Assembly: GCF_028606985.1 (NCBI RefSeq)
Contig: NZ_CP117416.1
Coordinates: 1,836,001-1,900,000, forward strand
Origin: Paenibacillus kyungheensis
Lineage (GTDB): Bacteria; Bacillota; Bacilli; Paenibacillales; Paenibacillaceae
Length of the DNA stretch: 64,000 nt
Direction of reading: 5' to 3'
Both the position numbers and the translations under genes were made by a program. The notes under the pieces were generated by a model. That model saw only the letters and a list, made by a program, of their open reading frames with translations. It was not told the origin of the DNA and made no database searches. The first letter of the stretch is position 1; every line of letters begins with the position of its first letter. Of this stretch, positions 55,110-62,551 are shown piece by piece.

Positions 55110-55547
55110 GTGTTAGAACGGATCGATCAAAAATTAGAGCAACCCCAATTACAGGAATTATTATCATATGCCGTATTTCCTGATCCACAAGTATTGGAGG
55201 CTGTTATTCAACAGTATCATACACAGGATCATATGCATTTATATGGATATCAAGAAGACGGCGCATGGATTGGTGTAATCGGCTGTGTAGAAGAAGCAGA
55301 TACACCAGACGTTTTACGTATCCGTCATTTAGCAATTGCTCCGAATGAACGTGGTAAAGGGTATGGACGTGGTATTTTGTTAGAATTGATAGAAACTGCT
55401 CAACCTTCTGTTTTGCTTGCTGAAGCAGATGATGAAGGAGCAGAATTTTATCGCAATATCGGCTTTACTGTTATCGGAAATGGAGAGCTAAATGCAGCTT
55501 CTGAACGTTACCTGTGCCGTTATGAAGTAGAAGAGGAAGAAGAATAA
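55110..55547 (+). CDS. GNAT family N-acetyltransferase
   Basis: A 145-residue GNAT protein. The acetyl-CoA loop is the R/Q-x-x-G-x-G/A motif N-E-R-G-K-G-Y-G-R-G, after the strand I-R-H-L-A-I-A. The C-terminal F-Y-R-N-I-G-F-T-V-I-G motif is typical. Substrate unknown. The start is GTG 55110 after AGGAGG. A very acidic tail ends the protein. Followed by a long terminator-like hairpin. Confidence 0.85.
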   Translation: MLERIDQKLEQPQLQELLSYAVFPDPQVLEAVIQQYHTQDHMHLYGYQEDGAWIGVIGCVEEADTPDVLRIRHLAIAPNERGKGYGRGILLELIETAQPSVLLAEADDEGAEFYRNIGFTVIGNGELNAASERYLCRYEVEEEEE

Positions 55548-55578
55548 CAGACACATTGCAATCTCATTATTAATCTAT

Positions 55579-55657
55579 ATACACTCTTTTGTCCCTATAG
55601 GTCTGGATCATTATCAAACCAGACATTAACTATAGAGGAGAAAAGGGTGTATTTTTT
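55579..55657 (+). terminator. Long-stem terminator-like hairpin before pucR
   Basis: ATACAC-CTTTT-TCC-ATAG pairs with CTATAG-GGA-AAAAG-GTGTAT, and inside GTCTGG pairs with CCAGAC; a T-run follows. The stem is unusually long for a simple terminator. Confidence 0.7.
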
Positions 55658-55722
55658 TGCATTAAGAGGTCTGATAAGAGAAAAGGTATAAATAATCGTT
55701 ATACTAATGCAAATGATTTGTA

Positions 55723-55739
55723 TGTTATAATACATGACA
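55723..55739 (+). promoter_or_regulatory. TnrA/GlnR-type box before pucR
   Basis: TGTTATAATACATGACA fits TGTNA-N7-TNACA exactly. It lies 50 bases before the pucR start and overlaps a TATAAT hexamer, so it could repress (GlnR) or activate a more downstream promoter (TnrA). Confidence 0.6.
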
Positions 55740-55788
55740 ATATTATTTGGAATTTCGTATAGATGTTAGCGGAATAGGAGGTACTCGT

Positions 55789-57381
55789 ATGCAATTAACG
55801 GTTCAAGAAGCGCTCGCAGTGTATCCTCTGTCTGAAGCGCGCCTTGTTGCGGGTGCCCGGGGAACATCACGACTCATGAAGTCTGTGAATGTTATGGACG
55901 CGCCAGATATCGCCGACTGGATCAAAAGCGGAGAAATGTTATTTACGACTGCTTTTATTATGAAAGACAGTGAAGAAGAAGCGATCAAATTGATGCGCAA
56001 GTTAAATGAACGTGGTTGTGCAGGGCTTGGAGTAAAGTTAGGGCGATTTTGGGAAGTGATTCCGCAGGCGATTATTGATGAAGCCAATCGTTTGCAATTT
56101 CCACTGCTTGAGCTTCCTTTTCAATTTACTTTTTCCGATCAGATGAATGCTCTTTTTCAAGCAGAACACGAACGGAGTACCAAACTGTTGCAATCAGTTC
56201 TACATAAGCAAAAGCGTCTTATGCAGTTTGCGCTTAATCAGGATCAACAGGGAAATGTATTTGCTGTGCTGGAAGATATTTTGAAATACCCGATAGCGAT
56301 TATCGGTTCACGCGGACATATTCTGTACAATGGCGGTGAAGGCGGAGACAGTGTACTTCAAGGATGGCCGTGGAAAATGTCACCAACACGTGTGAAATGG
56401 AACTCGGGTAGTTGTTATCGTGTACCGATTATGAAGCGTAGTGAACAGTACGGATTTTTACTGGTATTTACAGATAGCTCGATGCCACTGAAAGAAGAAG
56501 AAGAATTATTCCAGCAAGCCGCTGAAGTATTAGCTTTTCATATGGATACGACATACCGTGAGCATGTGAATCCCGGTGTACAAGACAAAATGCGTACACT
56601 GGTTACGCAATATCTATCCAAACGAATGTCTCTCGATGATCTTACAGAAGGTGCAGGGCGATTAGGAGTAAACTTATTTCCCGGGCCGTATCAATGTGTA
56701 TTAACCACACTTGAGCCACAAGCATTTTCTTCAGAAAAGCGTCTAGCCCAGATTCATCAAGAGTTGCAGTATAATCCGCTGATGCAGTTATTTCCTTCTC
56801 AACATTTTCGGATCGAAGAAGGGATATTATCGATCTATGCTTGTCCATCTGAGCGAGATTATGGTGAGGAACTATCTGCTTTTTTGATCAATCGGTTTGA
56901 AGATATGGAATCTCTTAGTCATGATGGGGGTAGTCCACGCTTCTGGATTAGCAAAATTAAGACAGAACCCAGTTCTTTGCGTGAAGCTCATCAAGAAACA
57001 TTGGAGACTCGCAAGTTAGCGAAGCGCTTTGGAATGACACATATTGCTTTACAATTTCAGACGTTAGAATTTGCCTATGTATTTCAGCATGTTCCTGAGA
57101 ATATTATGGAGACGTATTGTCACAAAATACTGGAGCCGTTACTGATCAAAGACAGCGATCCCAATCAAGTGCTGATGAATACACTTGAAGCTTTTGTTGA
57201 AAATGACGGACTTATTAATGAAGCCGCCAAGCAGTTATATGTGCATCGTAATACTGTAACCTATCGGATGGATAAGATCGGTGGTCTACTTCAGATGGAC
57301 TTTAAAAAGACAAACGATCTGCTCAAACTTAAAATGGTATTTACATTCCGCAAATTTTTGAAAGATAAACAACAATCGTAA
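55789..57381 (+). CDS. pucR: PucR family purine-catabolism regulator
   Basis: A 530-residue regulator. Residues 5-125 form a PucR N-terminal domain (L-V-A-G-A-R-G-T-S-R and V-M-D-A-P-D-I-A-D-W-I-K-S-G-E). The C-terminal helix-turn-helix (HTH_30) reads N-E-A-A-K-Q-L-Y-V-H-R-N-T-V-T-Y-R-M. In B. subtilis PucR activates purine-degradation genes with allantoin-type effectors. ATG 55789 follows ATAGGAGG; the frame upstream to 55747 lacks a site. It lies directly upstream of the purine genes, and a TnrA/GlnR box precedes it. Confidence 0.9.
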   Translation: MQLTVQEALAVYPLSEARLVAGARGTSRLMKSVNVMDAPDIADWIKSGEMLFTTAFIMKDSEEEAIKLMRKLNERGCAGLGVKLGRFWEVIPQAIIDEANRLQFPLLELPFQFTFSDQMNALFQAEHERSTKLLQSVLHKQKRLMQFALNQDQQGNVFAVLEDILKYPIAIIGSRGHILYNGGEGGDSVLQGWPWKMSPTRVKWNSGSCYRVPIMKRSEQYGFLLVFTDSSMPLKEEEELFQQAAEVLAFHMDTTYREHVNPGVQDKMRTLVTQYLSKRMSLDDLTEGAGRLGVNLFPGPYQCVLTTLEPQAFSSEKRLAQIHQELQYNPLMQLFPSQHFRIEEGILSIYACPSERDYGEELSAFLINRFEDMESLSHDGGSPRFWISKIKTEPSSLREAHQETLETRKLAKRFGMTHIALQFQTLEFAYVFQHVPENIMETYCHKILEPLLIKDSDPNQVLMNTLEAFVENDGLINEAAKQLYVHRNTVTYRMDKIGGLLQMDFKKTNDLLKLKMVFTFRKFLKDKQQS

Positions 57382-57490
57382 GCTCAGTTCTGGTAACGAT
57401 GCTAGAAAAAGTTATGGATATATAAGGATCAATGATTGAAGATCATATTAAAATTAACTCTATACAAGTGGCATATCATTATGCTAAAGA

Positions 57491-57517
57491 CCCTTACCTT
57501 TTGGTGAGGGTTTTTTG
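57491..57517 (+). terminator. Rho-independent terminator of pucR
   Basis: CCCTTACC pairs with GGTGAGGG, followed by TTTTTT. Confidence 0.87.
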
Positions 57518-57542
57518 TATTATTCACAAAACACTACTTCAA

Positions 57543-57559
57543 TGTTATGTTATATAACA
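57543..57559 (+). promoter_or_regulatory. TnrA/GlnR-type box before uraD operon
   Basis: TGTTATGTTATATAACA fits TGTNA-N7-TNACA exactly. Its centre (57551) lies about 49 bases upstream of the start expected from the TATAAC -10 at 57588-57593, the spacing of TnrA-activated promoters; no good -35 is present. Confidence 0.65.
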
Positions 57560-57587
57560 AAATTATAGCTGATTAGTTGATATGTTC

Positions 57588-57593
57588 TATAAC
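57588..57593 (+). promoter_or_regulatory. -10 element of uraD operon promoter
   Basis: TATAAC with no consensus -35 at the proper distance, consistent with activator dependence on the upstream box. Confidence 0.45.
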
Positions 57594-57638
57594 CTTACGT
57601 AAAATGATAAAAAAGAATGAACGAAAAGAGGAAAACCT

Positions 57639-58157
57639 TTGGAAAATACACAGAAACTATGGCAGACGTGGACTAAAGAACAATTTTTACAGCAATTTGG
57701 TGGATTATATGAACATTCCGCTTGGATTACTGAACAAGCATGGGAGCAAAGACCGTTTAATACTTTACAAGACATGTTAAATACGATGAAAAAGATTGTA
57801 TCTGATTCTGATACATCGACACAATTAACATTATTAAGACAACATCCAGATTTGGGGACCAAAATCGAAATGAGTGACCATTCACAATCAGAACAAGCAG
57901 GAGCAGGATTGACTGGACTATCGGCAGAGCAATATGAACAATTAGCGAAATTGAATGAAGTGTATACCGAGCAATATCAATTTCCTTTTATTTTAGCAGT
58001 CAAAGGAAAAACGACTGATCAGATTCTGGAATCTATGCGTCATCGGACAGGAAAGCCGGCTGAAGAAGAATTCCAGACAGCACTTGGACAGGTACATACA
58101 ATTGCAGGGTTGAGACTGCAAATGTGGGCAGATGAGCAAGGATTACTTCTTTCCTAA
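57639..58157 (+). CDS. uraD: OHCU decarboxylase (2-oxo-4-hydroxy-4-carboxy-5-ureidoimidazoline)
   Basis: A 172-residue helical protein converting OHCU to S-allantoin, the last step after uricase and HIU hydrolase. The catalytic His is in L-Y-E-H-S-A-W and the family motif R-Q-H-P-D-L-G is present, followed by S-x-x-E-Q-A-G-A-G-L. In B. subtilis this domain is fused to uricase (PucL); here it is separate. The start is TTG 57639 after AAGAGG. First gene of the operon; no uricase gene is in the window. Confidence 0.92.
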   Translation: MENTQKLWQTWTKEQFLQQFGGLYEHSAWITEQAWEQRPFNTLQDMLNTMKKIVSDSDTSTQLTLLRQHPDLGTKIEMSDHSQSEQAGAGLTGLSAEQYEQLAKLNEVYTEQYQFPFILAVKGKTTDQILESMRHRTGKPAEEEFQTALGQVHTIAGLRLQMWADEQGLLLS

Positions 58158-58217
58158 TGATTCTAGATCTTATACCGCCAAACAAGAAACAGGTCACAAA
58201 GAAAGCAGGTGAAGCAA

Positions 58218-58568
58218 GTGAGCGGTAAAATAACAACTCATGTGTTGAATTTGGCACAAGGCGCACCAGCCGAGGGTGTCAAAATCGAACTTTATTATAG
58301 TGAAAAGAATCTATTACTTGCTACAGCCTTTACTAATGCAGATGGACGTGTCGATCAACCATTGTTAGCAGGGGAACATATACAAGCTGGATTATACGAA
58401 TTGATCTTTTATGTTGGTGATTATCATCGTGCGATCGGTACCAGTACAGCAGACACCTTATTATGGGAAAAGGTTCCTTTACGTTTCCATATTGTAGATA
58501 CTGAACAAAATTATCATATTCCTTTATTGGTCGCTCCCGGTGGATATAGCACTTATCGTGGAAGCTAA
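58218..58568 (+). CDS. uraH: 5-hydroxyisourate hydrolase (transthyretin-like)
   Basis: A 116-residue transthyretin-related enzyme hydrolysing 5-hydroxyisourate to OHCU. Signatures: I-T-T-H-V-L-N near the start (active-site His), a P-L-R-F-H-I strand with a second His, H-I-P-L-L-V-A-P, and the terminal Y-x-x-Y-R-G-S tetrapeptide that defines the enzymes. The start is GTG 58218, 7 bases after GCAGGTG; the in-frame GTG 58209 overlaps the site. Works just before UraD in the pathway and follows it in the operon. Confidence 0.92.
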   Translation: MSGKITTHVLNLAQGAPAEGVKIELYYSEKNLLLATAFTNADGRVDQPLLAGEHIQAGLYELIFYVGDYHRAIGTSTADTLLWEKVPLRFHIVDTEQNYHIPLLVAPGGYSTYRGS

Positions 58569-58649
58569 TAGATTAGATATACCAGCGTTAGACATACAAC
58601 TCATGATTATAGGATGAGAATCAAAGGAAATAAGGAAGGAGTGTAGAGG

Positions 58650-60041
58650 ATGCAACCAGAACTGGATCTGATTATTACTGAAGGCACTGTTGTATTACCA
58701 GATCGTGTAGCCAAAATGGATATTGGTATTCGAAATGGCAAAATACAATCACTAACTCCTTCTATCCCTTATACACATGGAGTGGCTGTGATTCAAGCGG
58801 ATGGATTGCATATATTACCGGGAACCGTTGATATTCATGTTCATTTTAATGAACCCGGATTAGGCAGTTGGGAAGGATTTCAGACAGGTTCGGCAGCTCT
58901 TGCCGCAGGAGGAATAACTACCTATGTTGATATGCCACTAAATGGTGTACCACCAACTACAAATGCTGAACATTTGGAAGCCAAAAAGCAAGTAGCCAAG
59001 CAACATTCTTATGTTGATTATGCACTCTGGGGTGGACTGGTAGAAGGAAATGTTGATCAATTAGCAGAAATGTCAGCAGGCGGTGTAGTGGGGTTCAAAG
59101 CATTTATGTCAGAACCGGGTGGAGAAGGAGAAGATATCTTCACCAGAGCAGACGATACTACGTTACGATCTGGAATGACAGAGATTGCTAGATTAGGTCA
59201 TGTGCTTGCATTACATGCTGAAGATGAACCCACCGTATCTGCACTAGCCAATCAAGCAGTAGCAGAAGGAAGAACAGGAGTAAGAGATTATCTGGATTCC
59301 CGACCGATTGAAGCTGAAGTGATAGCTGTGAAGCGTGCACTGGAGTATAGCCGTCAGACGAATTGCGCGCTCCATTTTGTGCATATTAGTAGCCGGGAAG
59401 CGGTCGATATCATTACCGCTGCTAAGCAAGAAGGACTGGATGTAACTGTAGAGACATGTCCTCATTATTTAGTACTAACCGATCAAGATGTAGAAGATCA
59501 AGGTGTACTTGCTAAATGTGCACCGCCTTTACGTAGTGCTACAGAGCAATCTGCTCTCTGGGATGCAGTCGCACTCGGGCTTATAGATATTATTGCTTCA
59601 GATCATTCGCCTTGCCCGCCTGAAATGAAGCAATCGAACAATTTTTTTGAAGCATGGGGCGGTATATCCGGAGCACAGAGCACATTGTTATTGATGCTGG
59701 AAGAAGGTTATCATCGGCGTCAGATCTCGTTGCCAGCGATAGCAAATATGTTATCAAAGCATCCGGCTGAACGTATAGGAGTATCTCAATCTAAAGGTCA
59801 GATTAAAGTAGGCTTAGATGCAGATCTTGTACTTGTGAATCTGGAGCAATCGTATACGCTGGAACATGATGATCTGTATGATAAACATCGTCAAAGCCCT
59901 TATGTAGGATATTCCTTTTCCTCGACGGTGCACAAGACGATAGTACGCGGACATATTGTATATGACCAGTCATCTGGATTGACGGATACATGTATCGGAC
60001 AATTTATTGCTTATCAGACAGGAGGAGTGATTCATGGCTAA
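58650..60041 (+). CDS. allB: Allantoinase
   Basis: A 463-residue amidohydrolase opening the allantoin ring to allantoate. Metal site: D-I-H-V-H-F-N-E-P-G (His-x-His), the G-F-K-A-F-M-S Lys that is carboxylated in the family, H-A-E-D-E, H-I-S-S and the Asp in A-S-D-H-S-P-C. GGAAGGAG precedes ATG 58650. Its end overlaps the next gene by 8 bases. Dihydropyrimidinase-like enzymes are the alternative, but the cluster supports allantoinase. Confidence 0.93.
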   Translation: MQPELDLIITEGTVVLPDRVAKMDIGIRNGKIQSLTPSIPYTHGVAVIQADGLHILPGTVDIHVHFNEPGLGSWEGFQTGSAALAAGGITTYVDMPLNGVPPTTNAEHLEAKKQVAKQHSYVDYALWGGLVEGNVDQLAEMSAGGVVGFKAFMSEPGGEGEDIFTRADDTTLRSGMTEIARLGHVLALHAEDEPTVSALANQAVAEGRTGVRDYLDSRPIEAEVIAVKRALEYSRQTNCALHFVHISSREAVDIITAAKQEGLDVTVETCPHYLVLTDQDVEDQGVLAKCAPPLRSATEQSALWDAVALGLIDIIASDHSPCPPEMKQSNNFFEAWGGISGAQSTLLLMLEEGYHRRQISLPAIANMLSKHPAERIGVSQSKGQIKVGLDADLVLVNLEQSYTLEHDDLYDKHRQSPYVGYSFSSTVHKTIVRGHIVYDQSSGLTDTCIGQFIAYQTGGVIHG

Positions 60042-61308
60042 GCAAGCAGCGCCAATGATCGAAAATTACAGTGCAAAGTTACACAGTATGGTGGAATGGC
60101 TGGCTCAATTTGGAGCTGATGAACAAGGCGGAGTCACTCGGTTGTTATACACTCCTGCATGGTTAGAAGCACAACAAGCATTGTTTGATTATATGGAAAT
60201 GCAAGGATTAGCCCCTTTTTACGATCAAGTCGGGAATCTTACAGGTCGGTTAGTAGGCAAGCAATCTGAACGACTACCGATTGTAACAGGTTCGCATATT
60301 GATACTGTTGTATTTGGAGGTAAATACGATGGTGCACTGGGCGTCGTTGCAGGTGTACTGGCACTTTCTTATTTGAAAGAAACCTATGGGGAGCCTTTAC
60401 GAACGATTGAAGTGATATCACTAGCCGAAGAAGAAGGTAGCCGATTTCCTTTAACGTATTGGGGATCAGGCAATATTACTGGATCCTATCAAGTGAGCGC
60501 AGTTCCGGTAGTGAAAGATCGTGATGGGGTTAGCTTGGAACAGGCGATGAAGCAAGCAGGATTCGGAGCTGAATCCATATACTCTTCATGTCAGCGTGAA
60601 TTTGCTGCTTATATCGAACTTCATATTGAACAAGGATTTGTATTAGAGCGAACAGGGCATCAGATTGGTGTAGTTACAGGGATTGTAGGTCAGCGCCGGA
60701 TTGAAGTGAAAGTACTTGGTGAGAGTAATCATGCAGGCACAACACCGATGCAATGGCGTAGAGATACATTAGCAGGTGCAGCCTTGATGATTAGTAGCGT
60801 CAAGCGTTCTGCATTAGAATGGGGCGATCCATTAGTCGCTACGGTGGGAAGTCTGCAAGTATCACCGAATGTACCGAATGTGATTGCAGGAGAGACGACA
60901 TTTACATTGGATATTCGTCATCTGGATCATCAGATATTGAATGATTATACAGATGCTTTATATGAAGAAATTTCAGCGATAGCAGAGCAAGAAGGATTAA
61001 CATTATCCTGGAAAGAGCATTTACGGGCAGAACCTGTTCCTATGCATCAAGCGATGATTGATGATCTGCAACATGTATGCGATCAAGCAGGTATATCGTC
61101 GCTATCGTTACCAAGTGGAGCAGGGCATGACGCTCAGATTTTCGGTGTAGAATGTCCTTCTGCAATGATCTTTGTACCGAGTCGTGAAGGCATTAGCCAT
61201 AACCCGTTAGAATATACAGCCGAAGCTGATATTATACAGGGCTTCAAAGTACTAACCGAATTGCTATATCAATATGCTTATCGAGGTGAAGACCATGAAG
61301 CGTTATAA
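60034..61308 (+). CDS. allC: Allantoate deiminase/amidohydrolase (M20)
   Basis: A 424-residue M20C-type hydrolase. Metal-site segments are G-S-H-I-D-T-V, Y-D-G-A-L-G-V, E-E-E-G-S-R-F and the late G-A-G-H-D-A-Q. The F-P-L-T-Y-W-G-S-G segment is typical of the AllC/hydantoinase-carbamoylase group. In this cluster it should convert allantoate to ureidoglycine with release of ammonia and CO2. AGGAGG precedes ATG 60034 within allB, so the two are coupled. N-carbamoyl-amino-acid hydrolase is the alternative from sequence alone. Confidence 0.88.
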   Translation: MAKQAAPMIENYSAKLHSMVEWLAQFGADEQGGVTRLLYTPAWLEAQQALFDYMEMQGLAPFYDQVGNLTGRLVGKQSERLPIVTGSHIDTVVFGGKYDGALGVVAGVLALSYLKETYGEPLRTIEVISLAEEEGSRFPLTYWGSGNITGSYQVSAVPVVKDRDGVSLEQAMKQAGFGAESIYSSCQREFAAYIELHIEQGFVLERTGHQIGVVTGIVGQRRIEVKVLGESNHAGTTPMQWRRDTLAGAALMISSVKRSALEWGDPLVATVGSLQVSPNVPNVIAGETTFTLDIRHLDHQILNDYTDALYEEISAIAEQEGLTLSWKEHLRAEPVPMHQAMIDDLQHVCDQAGISSLSLPSGAGHDAQIFGVECPSAMIFVPSREGISHNPLEYTAEADIIQGFKVLTELLYQYAYRGEDHEAL

Positions 61309-62551
61309 AGACTTATCTCCACCCCCGCGCACGATTATGACACCCGGTCCTGTTGAAGTGGACCCACGTGTATTGCGAGCGATGTCGATGCCTATTTTGG
61401 GGCAATTTGATCCTGCTTTTACCGATATTATGAATGAAACGATGGAAATGTTACGCGAATTGTATATGACTACTAATCAATGGGCTTTTCCTGTCGATGG
61501 TACTTCACGTTCAGGGCTTGAAGCAGTGATGGTTAGCTTAATCGAACCGGGTGATAAAGTGCTGGTTCCAATCTACGGACGATTTGGACATTTACTAACT
61601 GAAATTGCTGAGCGTTGCGGTGCAGAGGTTGAGACTATTGAGACGGAATGGGGAACTGTATTTGATCCTGAAGTCGTAAAGCAAGCGATTGTCCAATATC
61701 AACCGACCATTGTAGCGATGGTACATGGTGAAACATCTACAGGATGTATGCAACCTTTATCTGAAATAGGACATTTTTGTCGAGAACATGATGTGTTATT
61801 TGTCGTAGATGCTGTAGCTACAATTGGTGGGGTTCCTTTTTATACCGATGAATGGAAAGTCGATGCAGTGATGGGTGGTACTCAGAAATGTCTGTCTGTT
61901 CCTTCAGGCATGGCACCGATTACGTATAATGATCGAGTAGAACGTAAGATTCTAGGACGTAAAAGTATCGAGCGTGGACTTCGGACTGCAAATGATCTTC
62001 CGTTAGCAGGTATGTCCGGTCATAATCGTATCGCCAGTAATTATTTTGATCTGGCACAATTGCAAGATTATTGGAGCCCTAAGCGACTTAATCATCATAC
62101 AGAAGCTACCACGATGTTATATGGATTACGTGAAGGGTTGCGTATTTTGTTAGAAGAAGGTCTGGAAGCACGGTTTGCCCGTCATGCAGAAAATGGAGCA
62201 GCGATTGTAGCTGGTATCCGCGGAATGGGATTAGAATTATTCGGAGATGATAGTGCAAGATTGCCTGTTGTTACTTGTATCCAAATTCCAGCAGGTGTAG
62301 ATGGCGAAAGTGTACGTTCGATGTTGCTTCATGATTTTGGGATTGAGATCGCCAGTTCTTTTGGTCCATTACAAGGTAAAATCTGGCGGATCGGTAGTAT
62401 GGGATATAGCAGTAGTCGCAAAAATGTACTTCATGTTTTAGGCGCTCTGGAAGCAGTATTAATCCACCATGGTGTGAAATTACCGGCAGGACAAGGTGTG
62501 CAAGCGGCACTTGGTGTGTATGCTGGTCAGAAAGAGGTGACGTACCAGTGA
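61295..62551 (+). CDS. pucG: Ureidoglycine-glyoxylate aminotransferase
   Basis: A 418-residue class V PLP aminotransferase. The PLP Lys is in M-G-G-T-Q-K-C-L-S, with substrate motif M-T-P-G-P-V-E-V-D-P and A-M-S-M-P-I-L-G-Q-F-D. It resembles alanine-glyoxylate aminotransferases; in the purine context it matches PucG, which moves the amino group of ureidoglycine to glyoxylate to give glycine and oxalurate. GAGGTGA precedes ATG 61295, which lies 14 bases inside the end of allC; the upstream in-frame start at 61274 lacks a site. Confidence 0.9.
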   Translation: MKRYKDLSPPPRTIMTPGPVEVDPRVLRAMSMPILGQFDPAFTDIMNETMEMLRELYMTTNQWAFPVDGTSRSGLEAVMVSLIEPGDKVLVPIYGRFGHLLTEIAERCGAEVETIETEWGTVFDPEVVKQAIVQYQPTIVAMVHGETSTGCMQPLSEIGHFCREHDVLFVVDAVATIGGVPFYTDEWKVDAVMGGTQKCLSVPSGMAPITYNDRVERKILGRKSIERGLRTANDLPLAGMSGHNRIASNYFDLAQLQDYWSPKRLNHHTEATTMLYGLREGLRILLEEGLEARFARHAENGAAIVAGIRGMGLELFGDDSARLPVVTCIQIPAGVDGESVRSMLLHDFGIEIASSFGPLQGKIWRIGSMGYSSSRKNVLHVLGALEAVLIHHGVKLPAGQGVQAALGVYAGQKEVTYQ

